NCBI GenBank assembly: GCA_013791775.1 | Contig: VMTE01000037.1 | Span: 124,001 to 188,000, forward strand | Source: Hyphomonas sp. | GTDB taxonomy: Bacteria; Pseudomonadota; Alphaproteobacteria; Caulobacterales; Hyphomonadaceae | DNA: 64,000 nucleotides | Reading direction: 5' to 3' | Shown here: piece after piece, positions 54,664 to 63,619 of the stretch | Layout: every line of letters begins with the position of its first letter | Numbering within the stretch: the stretch's first letter is position 1 | Notes under the pieces: model-generated | Told to the model about the DNA's origin: nothing | Seen by the model: the letters and a program-made list of their open reading frames with translations, nothing else | Databases searched by the model: none | Made by a program: the position numbers and the translations under genes

Positions 54664-54693
54664 GGTGACGAACCTGATTTTGGGGTTGCGCGG

Positions 54694-54897
54694 TTACTTG
54701 GGCCGCGAGGGGTCATCACGGCCGCCGATCAGCACAAACCGGCGGTCGCAATACTTGCACTCGACGAAATCATCATCGCCCATCTCGTACCAGACCTTGG
54801 GGTGCCCGAGTGCACCGCCACCCCCGTTGCACGAGACCTTGTGGCTCGTGACCATCGAGATTTCCGGCGGCGTAAAGACATCGCGCTTGGGCGGCAT
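54694..54897 (-). CDS. Zinc-finger domain protein (zf-CHCC, NDUFS6-like)
   Basis: 67 residues. The ligand set is visible: Cys in SHKVSCNGGGG, His in ALGHPKVW and two Cys in CKYCDRRF. This is the small zf-CHCC domain found in mitochondrial complex I subunit NDUFS6 and in alphaproteobacterial orthologues associated with NADH dehydrogenase. The complex I operon is not in this window, so its role here is inferred only from the family. Confidence 0.92.
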   Translation of the reverse strand: MPPKRDVFTPPEISMVTSHKVSCNGGGGALGHPKVWYEMGDDDFVECKYCDRRFVLIGGRDDPSRPK

Positions 54898-55016
54898 TTC
54901 TTATCTCCGGTCGAGATGACGCGAGGGGCTGGCTTGCCCCGGGGCTTACAGCTCCCTAACTAAAGTCTGGGCTGCCGCCTTGCAAGGCGTGCCGGATGCC
55001 GTGACGAAAGGGCGCT

Positions 55017-55976
55017 ATGCCAACTCCTGAATTCGCCATTGAAGTCCGCGATTTGCGGAAAACCTACGCCGCAACCGGAAAAATGCCTGAAAAACAGGCT
55101 CTGGAAGGCATCTCCCTCCAGATCCCGACCGGCTCGATATTCGGTCTCCTGGGTCCAAACGGCGCAGGCAAATCGACGTTCATCAACATTCTCGCGGGGC
55201 TGGTGAAGAAAACGTCCGGCACGGCCCGGATATGGGATCTCGACATCGACCAGCACCCCCGGCAGAGCCGCGCCGCCATCGGCGTGGTGAATCAGGAGAT
55301 CGTGGCCGATCCCTTCTTCACACCGTTCGAGATGCTTGAACTGATGGCGGGCTTCTACGGTGTGCCGAAGGCCGAACGGCGGACCGTCGAAATCCTCGCG
55401 GCGTTGGGCCTCGAAGACAAGAAGGGCGCCTATGTCCGCCAGCTTTCGGGCGGGATGAAGCGCCGGCTGATGGTCGCCAAGGCACTCGTCCACAACCCGC
55501 CGGTCCTGATTCTCGATGAACCGACCGCCGGGGTCGATGTCGAACTGCGCCGTCTCCTTTGGGATTACGTGCGCGAACTTCACGCCAAGGGAACGACGAT
55601 CATCCTGACGACCCACTATCTCGAGGAAGCCGAGGAACTTTGCGATTCCATCGCCATCGTGGACCACGGCAAGATCGTCGCCTGCGAGCCGACCCCGCAG
55701 CTGCTGTCCCGGCTCGACTACAAGACCCTGATCATCGTCCCGCGCGAGCCCTTGGAGACCGTTCCGCCGGAGCTGGCGAAACACGACGCAAAACTGCGCA
55801 ATGACGGCTCACTGGCCATCACCTTCAAGCCAGCTGAAACCGGCATCGGCCGCCTGCTTGAGAAAGTTCGGGCGGCCGGGATCAGCATTGCCGATCTCTC
55901 GACCAAATCGCCGGACCTCGAAGACGTGTTTCTCTCGCTGACGGGCAACAAGGCCGCCGCTACAGCGACTGGCTGA
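55017..55976 (+). CDS. ABC transporter ATP-binding protein (CcmA/YadG-like)
   Basis: 319 residues. Walker A GPNGAGKST (46-54), signature LSGGMKRR (143-150), Walker B VLILDEPTAGVD (163-174) and a switch His in LTTHYLEEAEEL. The C-terminal 90 residues resemble the DrrA-type extension. No permease follows: trxA is convergent and overlaps its 3' end by 17 bases. The membrane partner must be encoded elsewhere or is lost. The family exports drugs or lipids or serves in polysaccharide/haem export. Confidence 0.93.
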   Translation: MPTPEFAIEVRDLRKTYAATGKMPEKQALEGISLQIPTGSIFGLLGPNGAGKSTFINILAGLVKKTSGTARIWDLDIDQHPRQSRAAIGVVNQEIVADPFFTPFEMLELMAGFYGVPKAERRTVEILAALGLEDKKGAYVRQLSGGMKRRLMVAKALVHNPPVLILDEPTAGVDVELRRLLWDYVRELHAKGTTIILTTHYLEEAEELCDSIAIVDHGKIVACEPTPQLLSRLDYKTLIIVPREPLETVPPELAKHDAKLRNDGSLAITFKPAETGIGRLLEKVRAAGISIADLSTKSPDLEDVFLSLTGNKAAATATG

Positions 55977-56280
55977 TCCAGTTCGACAGCGCCTGGCGGT
56001 TCATCGCCCCGTTATGGGTGGCCGTGACTTTGCCTTGTTTGAAAAGCAACATCGTCGGCAAACCGCGAACGCCGTACTTGGCTCCGACCAGCGGGAAGTC
56101 ATCGACATTCAGCTTGACGATCCTGACCTTGCCGTCGAGTTCAGCGGCTACCGCCTCGATATGCGGCGCCATCTGCTTGCAGGGGCCGCACCATTCCGCC
56201 CAGAAATCAACGACTACAGGTACATCCGACGCGCCGAGCAGCACATCGAATTCGTCATCGCTAACATTCATACCAGACAT
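55960..56280 (-). CDS. trxA: Thioredoxin
   Basis: 106 residues. Redox motif WCGPC (residues 30-34), cis-proline in RGLPTMLLF and the buried Asp in VVVDFWAEW are all present. AAAGGAG lies 8 bases before the ATG. It reduces disulphides in cytoplasmic proteins. It is the last gene of the block amgK-murU-addB-addA-trxA, 62 bases after addA. Confidence 0.97.
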   Translation of the reverse strand: MSGMNVSDDEFDVLLGASDVPVVVDFWAEWCGPCKQMAPHIEAVAAELDGKVRIVKLNVDDFPLVGAKYGVRGLPTMLLFKQGKVTATHNGAMNRQALSNWISQSL

Positions 56281-56342
56281 GCTTCCGGCTCCTTTTTGCG
56301 GCCCGAATCGGGAGCTTGATAGATAGGCAGTCTACTGGCCTG

Positions 56343-59300
56343 TCAAACCGCCCTCAAGGCATTGTTGAGGGAAACTGATAACATGGCGTCTGGAATGCGC
56401 ATCATGCGGGGCCCGTCCGTCCAACAGAGGACGGCCCATATTTCACGCCCGCTATAGGCCTGCGAGAGCACCGCCCAATAGGCCGCCATCTGCGCCACAT
56501 AGGATTCGGGCACGTCCTCGACGTTTTCGGGGGCGGGCTGGTCCGTCTTGAAGTCGATGACCAGCACGCGGGTGGGCGTCACAACCAGGCGGTCCACACG
56601 CCCGTTGATGATCATCCCCGACGGCAGCAGGGTCGATGTGCCGATGATGGCCGCCTCGGCCCGCCCGCCGGGAGCGAACAATTCAGACAGTGCCGGGTCG
56701 TTCAGGATGCCCGCCGCCGCCCGCAACATCTCCGTTCGCTGCGCTTTGGTCAGTTCCTGGTCACGCACCAGAAAGCGCTCCCCGGCCGCCGTGCGCGCTT
56801 CATGGGGGAGCTCCGGAAGGTATTGCAGCAGCGCGTGGATCAGGCGGCCCCGCTTGAGGCGGGCTTCCCGTTTGGGATCAAACGGCGCAACGACGCGCGT
56901 TTTCGGACCGAGCAGGCTCGTCGGTGCGGTCAGCCGCCGGGGTTCAGGCTCAGCCTCGGGCGGGCGTTGTGCCCATTCGGGCAACCCGGAGACGGCGGCA
57001 ATCCGGCCCTCGGGCGGGTGCGGCGCGCGTGTCAGCTCACCGAACCGAAACGCGCCGTCTTCACTTTCAGTCGCGGGCAGCAGCTCCATTGCGTTGCGGC
57101 AAAGCGCGTACCAGGACTCGTCATGGTAGCCGTTCGTGCCGTCGCCATCCCCTCCATACCAATGCCCGGCGATCAGCAGCCGGTCCTGCGCCCGCGTCAG
57201 CGCCACATACAGGAGCCGCCGGTGTTCTTCGCGGGCCTTGGCCTGCGCAATCAACCGCGCCCGTTCGGCGGGTTCAATGTCGGTGTCCTTGCGCGGTGAC
57301 CAGAGGAGTGCGCCGTCCACGGAGAGAATGGACTCGCTCGTGAGTTTCGGTTTGGCGGTTGTATCCGGCAGGATCACGATGGGCGCCTGAAGTCCCTTGG
57401 CACCGTGGACCGTCATTACACGGACTTCATTGCCCGCAGCGGCCAGATCACGCTTGATCTCGACCGGCGTGAACTCCAGCGCCGCCACAAACAACTGCAG
57501 CGAGGACGGGCCTGAGGAATCGTGAGCCAGCGCGCGCGACAGCAACGCCTCCACGGGATCGCGTGCAGGCGTTCCCAGCCGGGCATTGACCTTCTCCCAT
57601 CCCGTCTGACCCTGATCATCAGGAAGATCGAGCACGGACGACAGGAATTCAAACGGCGGCAGAGCGGCGCGCGCGATCAGCCCCTCGAGAAAGGCTCGGG
57701 TCCTGATAATCGCGGCGTCTTCGCTGGCGACGACACGCGACCAGAGCGACTCGCCCTGCTTCCGGCCGGTAGCGAGCGGGAAAAGGTAGCGGTCGTCATC
57801 CACCAGTCCGCAGAATGGCCCGCGGAGTATTTCAGCAAGCGTCAGATCGCGCTGAGGCAACACCGCAAAGCGCATCAGGTTGAGGCAATCCTGCACACCG
57901 ATATACTCGGCCAGCCGCAACCGGTCCGCGCCGGCGACCGGTACACCGGCGCTCTTCAGCGCACTGATAACCGCCTCGAACAATCCCCCGCGCCGTTCCC
58001 GCACGAGAACAAGGATATCGCCGGGGCGCGCGGCCCGGCGCACCCCTTCGCGCTCCCAGACGCTAGCCGCGCCGGAGACCATCTCCTTGATCGATCTGGC
58101 AAGGGCCTGCGCCAGCTTCACCTTGGGCGATGTCACCCGCAGGGTATCCAGCGGCCGAGCCCAGGCGTCTGTCTCGGGCTCGGGATCTTTGGGAACGACC
58201 GGCCACATCTCGACAAATCCGGGTTCGTTCCAGCGGCGGGCAGTGTGCGCGATTCTGTCCGCCGTCATCGGTCGCTGTCCGGCGAAGGGCACATCAATCA
58301 CCGGCGCCTCGTTCCAGACAGTGTCCACAAAGCTCAGGATTTCAGGACTGGACCGGAACGACATCCGCATGTCGGCCTGCGCGACGTTCGGATCGCGCTG
58401 CGTCAGGCTTTGGGTTTCTTCCAGGAAGCGCGCGGGATCCGCGCCCTGGAACGCGTAAATTGACTGCTTGTCGTCCCCGACCATGAACAGCGTGCGCGGA
58501 TCCTGAAGGCGCTCGCGCCCTTCACCGGCGGTGAACTCCTGTGTGAGCGCGCCGATCAATTCCCACTGCGCGGGGCTTGTATCCTGCGCTTCATCGAGCA
58601 GGACATGGCTCAGACCGCCATCAAGTTTGTAGAGCACCCAGTTCGAAAGCCCTTCGGAGGCCAGCAGGTCCCGGGTTTTCTCGATGAGGTCGTCAAAATC
58701 CAGCGCCCCGCGCCTCACCTTGCTGGCATCATACTCCGCCAGGGCCGGGATGCCGATCTTCAGCAGCGCCGTGGTCCGCGCAAACACCTCGGCGCGCTTC
58801 AGGTCATCAAGAAGCGTCCTTATACGGAGTGTCTCGCGCCCCGGCGCATCGACCACGGCAAACAGGTCCGCTATGATCGGCGCGGCGTCCGCCGCCCCCT
58901 TGGTGTAAGGGTTCTTCGCTCTCGGCAGTCCGGCGGCAGTGAAAAATACCGACTTGTAGAGCTCGAGCGCCTGCCGCCTGTCGCCGGCCGCGAGCACATC
59001 GTGCAGCAGCGCGCCCAGTTTCTGGTCTGTCGGCTTGCCGCTGCCGAGAGCGGCAAGAGCGCGCTTCAGGTCTGCAACCGGCAGCTCCGCGCCCATGGCA
59101 GCGTGAACAAGGGCATCGGGCGCCATACCAGGTGGCTTCACAACCACCCTCAAGGCCGCTTCCATCCGCGCCGGATCATCATCGCATTCGGCCGCGAACG
59201 CCCGCAACTTGCTGCCCGAACCCTTCAGGGAATCGAGGGCGCTCGAAGCACCGTCGCGCCCGGCATCTCGCGAGATCAGCGCCAGCGCGTCAGGGTCATC

Positions 59301-59852
59301 ATCGACGGCCCGCAAGATCGCCCTGTCCCGTGCCTGCTGCCAGATTTCGCGCGCGTCGTCTTCTTCGAGTTCGACAAATCCGGGCACGACGCCCGCCTCC
59401 AGCGGAAACCGCCGGAGGACGCGGGCACAGAAGGCATGGATCGTCTCGATGCGCAGCCCGCCGGGCGTTTCGAGCGCGCGGGCAAACAGCGCGCGGGCGG
59501 CCTTCAACTGTTCCTGATTGTAAGACTCCGCGCCGCGACCCTCGAGTTCCGCCAGCTGCGCGCGCAGCGGTTCGTCCTCCATCACCGCCCATTTGCCGAG
59601 CGTGTTGAACAGGCGCGTCAGCATCTCGCTCGCCGCAGCGCGCGTGTAGGTGATGCACAGAATGGAGTCCGGCGCCGCGCCGGGCCGTCCGTCAGGCCGG
59701 CGTAGCAGCAAGCGGGCCACGCGGTCGATCAGCACCTTGGTCTTGCCGCTGCCCGCATTGGCGGTCGCAAAAGCCGACGCGCCCGGATTCGCCGCGATCG
59801 CCTGCGCATGGCTGGCTTGTTTCAGTGCGTCCTGGTGAGCGGATTCAGTCAC
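56343..59852 (-). CDS. addA: Double-strand break repair helicase/nuclease AddA
   Basis: 1169 residues from the GTG at 59852, favoured by GGGGAGG upstream and by an 8-base overlap with the addB stop; a longer start at 59879 has no support. UvrD-type helicase motifs: ATANAGSGKTKVLIDRVARLL (Walker A, about 30-50), LLDEAQDTSPAQWELI, GDDKQSIYAFQGADP, VMTVHGAKGLQAPIVIL and YVALTRAQDRLLI. The C-terminal RecB nuclease shows VLVIDFKTDQPAP (Asp and Lys of the active site). With AddB it processes broken DNA ends for RecA. Confidence 0.97.
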   Translation of the reverse strand: MTESAHQDALKQASHAQAIAANPGASAFATANAGSGKTKVLIDRVARLLLRRPDGRPGAAPDSILCITYTRAAASEMLTRLFNTLGKWAVMEDEPLRAQLAELEGRGAESYNQEQLKAARALFARALETPGGLRIETIHAFCARVLRRFPLEAGVVPGFVELEEDDAREIWQQARDRAILRAVDDDPDALALISRDAGRDGASSALDSLKGSGSKLRAFAAECDDDPARMEAALRVVVKPPGMAPDALVHAAMGAELPVADLKRALAALGSGKPTDQKLGALLHDVLAAGDRRQALELYKSVFFTAAGLPRAKNPYTKGAADAAPIIADLFAVVDAPGRETLRIRTLLDDLKRAEVFARTTALLKIGIPALAEYDASKVRRGALDFDDLIEKTRDLLASEGLSNWVLYKLDGGLSHVLLDEAQDTSPAQWELIGALTQEFTAGEGRERLQDPRTLFMVGDDKQSIYAFQGADPARFLEETQSLTQRDPNVAQADMRMSFRSSPEILSFVDTVWNEAPVIDVPFAGQRPMTADRIAHTARRWNEPGFVEMWPVVPKDPEPETDAWARPLDTLRVTSPKVKLAQALARSIKEMVSGAASVWEREGVRRAARPGDILVLVRERRGGLFEAVISALKSAGVPVAGADRLRLAEYIGVQDCLNLMRFAVLPQRDLTLAEILRGPFCGLVDDDRYLFPLATGRKQGESLWSRVVASEDAAIIRTRAFLEGLIARAALPPFEFLSSVLDLPDDQGQTGWEKVNARLGTPARDPVEALLSRALAHDSSGPSSLQLFVAALEFTPVEIKRDLAAAGNEVRVMTVHGAKGLQAPIVILPDTTAKPKLTSESILSVDGALLWSPRKDTDIEPAERARLIAQAKAREEHRRLLYVALTRAQDRLLIAGHWYGGDGDGTNGYHDESWYALCRNAMELLPATESEDGAFRFGELTRAPHPPEGRIAAVSGLPEWAQRPPEAEPEPRRLTAPTSLLGPKTRVVAPFDPKREARLKRGRLIHALLQYLPELPHEARTAAGERFLVRDQELTKAQRTEMLRAAAGILNDPALSELFAPGGRAEAAIIGTSTLLPSGMIINGRVDRLVVTPTRVLVIDFKTDQPAPENVEDVPESYVAQMAAYWAVLSQAYSGREIWAVLCWTDGPRMMRIPDAMLSVSLNNALRAV

Positions 59853-62800
59853 TGCCGCCCTCCCCTTCAGTCGTATCACTCGTCCACTCCGCCCGCCGCG
59901 CGAGCAGGTTATATCCGTAGTCGTACTTTACGAACTGCACCCTCGGCGCCGACACAAACACGGCGCCCGTTGCCCGGTAGTCCGCGATCAACTGTCTGAC
60001 GCCTGCCTCGGCCCGTTCGATCATGTTCTCAGGCGTCAACGCACCGTCCTTGCCGGGACCGATGCTGCGCGCATCCGGCTTGCCCTTGAACTCGACATAG
60101 TCCAGCGCCGCCACCGGCGCCGCGCGCACCTTGTCGAACCCTCCCTTGCTGGCAATCAAGGCCTGCAGGGGCATCTGCTGGTCGAACCCGGTCCGGATCA
60201 TCCTGTCGGTCGGCGCGCTGCCGGTCTTGAAATCGACGATGGTGATCTGACCGGTTGCGCCGATCTCGATCCGGTCCGCCTGGGCCGAAAGGATGAACGG
60301 CTCGCCCGCAATCTCGTAAACGAGCTTGCCGCTCGCTTCGTAGGCAACCCCGCCTGCCGTGTCGCGGCCCGCATGCCAATCCAGATACCACCGGGCGACA
60401 TCCTGCCAGATCGCTTTCCGGCTGTGCCAGTCTGCCGGGGTTTCTCCCGCTTTTGACAGCTCCTCATCGAGCAAGGCAACGAGGCCGCGCTCGCTCCGCC
60501 CAACCGGCTCGGTGTCGAACCGTTCAAGCGCCTTGTGGATCGCCGTGCCCTTGAGGTTGGGCTGCATGGGCGTGTTCATGGGATCCAGCACACGAAGCCC
60601 GAGAACATCTTCCGCCCAGATCGAATATGGATCGCGTTGCAGCCGGTCCACCCGGGTAACCGACAAACGCGGCGGCCAGCCCGGCGGTCGCTGCATCGGT
60701 CGAGGCTCGGCCGAGAACCCGGCCACCTGACGGCCAATGCCTTCCGTCTGGATCAGCCGCGTCCAATCCGGCAACGCGCCGCATGTGCCCCGCAGCACAT
60801 CCTCGGCCGCGTCAGGCAATGCGCCCTGTGTCAGCGTGCGCAGCCGCCAGACCCAGCGCGAGGCAACCGCCGGGGCATCATCGCGGCGCGCGGAATACAG
60901 CATCGCCACACGCGGCGCGCAGGCGAGCTGGGCAAAGTCATGGGCAGACAGTCCCAGGCGTTCATCCGGGTCGCCGAGCCCCAGCAGCGGCCGGAAGCGG
61001 CGCGGCAAGAATGCGTCCGGCGGCGCCTTCACCGGCCAGACGTCTTCGTTCAGACCGGCGAGCACGATCAGGTCTGCAGACTGAAGCCGCGCTTCCAGCG
61101 GTCCCCAGATGCTGAGCCGGGGGTGTTCCTGCTCGCCCAGACTGACCGTCAGGTTGGCGCATTCGGTTTCGATGAGATCGGCGAGGTCGCGCGGCGACAG
61201 CGGCCCGAGAAACGCGCCCAGCTCCCCGATCCGTTCGAGCAGCTTCGACGCGCCGGCGCCGTCTTCCCCCGCCCAGGGCAACGGCGTTTCGCTGATCGCG
61301 CCGGCCAGCGCCGCAATGCGTTGCGCGCCCTCGTCTGCTGTGACCGTGTCAACGCGTGACAGGTCGGCGCCCGCCTGTTGAACCAGCGCCGCCAGCTCCC
61401 GGACAAACGCGGCGCTGTCTTCCATTTCGGCAATCGAGAACGACTTGTAGCGTTCGTCCCGGCGCGACAGGATCAGGCGGGCGAGATCCTCGAACGTCTG
61501 CCAACGGCGGGCCCCGCGCAGGAAGTGCAGATCGAGCAGGTTGCCTTGCGCCCGGAACCGGACAAACGGATGTTTGAGAACGGCCGACAGCACGACCGGA
61601 TCGGCCGGATCGACGGCCCAGCGCGCACACAAGGCAATCAGGCTACCGGCCGGTGTGCGTCCCAGGGGCTGCCCGGCAGACGGCGGTACCGAAATCTTCC
61701 AGCGTTCCAGCAGCGCGCCAACCCGCCGCGCAAGTCCAGCATCCGGCGTAACAAGCGCGCCGGTTGCGCCGGGTTCCTCGAGAATACTGCGCAGCAACAA
61801 CGCAGCGGCTTCGGCTTCGGCCGCCTCGTTGGGCAGTTCGACAACGGACAACCCGTCCAGCGCCTCGCGCGCAAAGCCGCCGGGGGTCGTCCCGCCACTC
61901 CGCGCCATTTCTTCCAGCGTCTCGCGCCAGTCGGCCGTGTCGTCTGCGGGCGCAAGGGCCTCGTAGACCAATCGCCGCCGGGACGATGACGGCGCCGCAC
62001 CGTTCATGCCGGGCCATTCCGCGATGTCTTCCAGCGCAAGACCCAGCATATCCAGTGTACGGACGAGCGCATGTTGCGGATGGCTTGGCGCGGTGCGCAC
62101 GGCCCCCATCGCTTTCGGTGTGAGTTCCGTGTCAAGGCCGGGGAAAACGACGAGCCCCTTCGGCAAGTCCAGTGCCGCGCGCATCAGGCTGCGGCCAGAA
62201 GGCGTCGCCCCGGTCGAACCCGCGATGATGACCGGCGACTGCGGCGGATGTGAGCGCCAGGTCTCCACCAGCGCATTCGCCGCGATCTGGCGTCGCTCGA
62301 ACGGATCTGCAGCATTGTTCTGGACGAGCCATTCAGGCCAGGCGGCGGTGATGATGCCGAGAAAACGCGTGGAGTTGACCCAGTGCACCGCAAGATCGGA
62401 CTCAGCGACGAGCGATTGCAGCCCCGACCAATCGACGGGTTCCTCGCCCATCGACGCCTGCTCCAGCAACCGCGCGAGTTCGCGCGCCGCCGCAAGAGCT
62501 GAGCTGGGCGGCAGCTGCCGGCCATACTCGGCGCGGTAGAATGCTGCCGCGAGCTGAGCCAGCGCGCCCTGACGCTTGGCCTGCGACAAGGCGGGCGGCA
62601 GGGCCGCAATCGCCGCTTCGCTGACCGGCGGCGGTTCTTCCGTTTCAAGGTCACCCAGGGTCCGGATATCGGGTGGCAGCAAGGTACTGCCTCCGCCCAG
62701 CGCATCAAACAAGGCAAGCGTGAGGGCCCGCGCTGATCGGCGGTTCGGCACATAGATGATGGCGTCTGCCAGCGCATCCGGCCGGGCCGCGAGATCGAAC

Positions 62801-62904
62801 TCCTTCGCGAGCAGGCTGGCGAGGGAGCCCAGAAAGTCTGTGCCCGGAGGAATGGTCCAGGTCTTCGGCGCACATTCTGCGAAAGGCCGAAGGTCAGCCG
62901 CCAT
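59845..62904 (-). CDS. addB: Double-strand break repair protein AddB
   Basis: 1019 residues from the ATG at 62904, which overlaps the murU stop; a start at 62955 would run deeper into murU. The alphaproteobacterial AddB form lacks a working N-terminal helicase but keeps a UvrD-like scaffold (IIYVPNRRSARALTLALF, LGLSAHDFAQLACAPRV). Its C-terminal nuclease has ITIVDFKTGSAPTDR (about 905-920). I see no full iron-sulfur cysteine set, as expected for this class. Partner of AddA. Confidence 0.95.
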   Translation of the reverse strand: MAADLRPFAECAPKTWTIPPGTDFLGSLASLLAKEFDLAARPDALADAIIYVPNRRSARALTLALFDALGGGSTLLPPDIRTLGDLETEEPPPVSEAAIAALPPALSQAKRQGALAQLAAAFYRAEYGRQLPPSSALAAARELARLLEQASMGEEPVDWSGLQSLVAESDLAVHWVNSTRFLGIITAAWPEWLVQNNAADPFERRQIAANALVETWRSHPPQSPVIIAGSTGATPSGRSLMRAALDLPKGLVVFPGLDTELTPKAMGAVRTAPSHPQHALVRTLDMLGLALEDIAEWPGMNGAAPSSSRRRLVYEALAPADDTADWRETLEEMARSGGTTPGGFAREALDGLSVVELPNEAAEAEAAALLLRSILEEPGATGALVTPDAGLARRVGALLERWKISVPPSAGQPLGRTPAGSLIALCARWAVDPADPVVLSAVLKHPFVRFRAQGNLLDLHFLRGARRWQTFEDLARLILSRRDERYKSFSIAEMEDSAAFVRELAALVQQAGADLSRVDTVTADEGAQRIAALAGAISETPLPWAGEDGAGASKLLERIGELGAFLGPLSPRDLADLIETECANLTVSLGEQEHPRLSIWGPLEARLQSADLIVLAGLNEDVWPVKAPPDAFLPRRFRPLLGLGDPDERLGLSAHDFAQLACAPRVAMLYSARRDDAPAVASRWVWRLRTLTQGALPDAAEDVLRGTCGALPDWTRLIQTEGIGRQVAGFSAEPRPMQRPPGWPPRLSVTRVDRLQRDPYSIWAEDVLGLRVLDPMNTPMQPNLKGTAIHKALERFDTEPVGRSERGLVALLDEELSKAGETPADWHSRKAIWQDVARWYLDWHAGRDTAGGVAYEASGKLVYEIAGEPFILSAQADRIEIGATGQITIVDFKTGSAPTDRMIRTGFDQQMPLQALIASKGGFDKVRAAPVAALDYVEFKGKPDARSIGPGKDGALTPENMIERAEAGVRQLIADYRATGAVFVSAPRVQFVKYDYGYNLLARRAEWTSDTTEGEGGSD

Positions 62905-63619
62905 GGCAGGCGACCCACATCTCGGCGTCCGCCAGAGCCTTTGGATCGCCGACATGCAACCAGAACCGGTCGAGCTTCAGGCCCGCCAGCCGTCCTCTCG
63001 GGATAAGCTCGTCCCAGACTTTCAGCGCAGAAAACCGCTCGACCGGCAGATGGTCGTAGAGCTGCGGCTTCATGATACGGACCCCCGCATAGGCCCACGG
63101 CGCCGAGGGCGCCTGCCCGCGCCGTTCGAGACGGTCGCCATCCGTCAGGAAGAAGTCGCCGGCGCCATCAAAGCCGAGCGCCCGCTCCGTGTCAGCAAGC
63201 AGCAGACGCTCATCTTCCTTGTCCGGATCAAACGCAGCCGCCAGTTCAAGGAACGGGTCCGCCGATTCCGGGCCCCAGAACGCGTCTGTATTCATCACAT
63301 AGACAGGATCGGATCCGAGCAGCGGGCGGGCCTTGGCCAGCGCGCCGCCGGTTTCGAGCACGTCGCCCCGCTCGTCGGAGATGATCACATCGACACCGGA
63401 GCGAGACGCCAGATGCGTTTCCACCTGATCGGCGAGGTAGTGCACGTTGACGATGATGCGTTTGACACCGGCTTCTATCAACGGGTCCAGCAGCCGGTCG
63501 ATCAAAGCCTTGCCGCGCACCTTCAGAAGCGGCTTGGGCGTCGCGTCCGTCAGCGGCCGCATCCGGGTGCCCAGACCTGCGGCGAGAACCATGGCCGTGT
63601 GCGGAACAGGTACGCTCAT
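62894..63619 (-). CDS. murU: MurU-like nucleotidyltransferase (MurNAc-1-phosphate uridylyltransferase)
   Basis: 241 residues. Sugar-nucleotidyltransferase signature MVLAAGLGTRMRPLTDATPK (residues 9-28) followed by PLLKVRGKALID; metal-binding Asp in VYVMNTDAFWG and a C-terminal LHVGDPKAL. In peptidoglycan recycling MurU makes UDP-MurNAc from MurNAc-1-phosphate and UTP, so that it bypasses de novo synthesis. The start overlaps the kinase stop by ATGA, which strongly supports an AmgK-MurU pair. Confidence 0.9.
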   Translation of the reverse strand: MSVPVPHTAMVLAAGLGTRMRPLTDATPKPLLKVRGKALIDRLLDPLIEAGVKRIIVNVHYLADQVETHLASRSGVDVIISDERGDVLETGGALAKARPLLGSDPVYVMNTDAFWGPESADPFLELAAAFDPDKEDERLLLADTERALGFDGAGDFFLTDGDRLERRGQAPSAPWAYAGVRIMKPQLYDHLPVERFSALKVWDELIPRGRLAGLKLDRFWLHVGDPKALADAEMWVACHGG

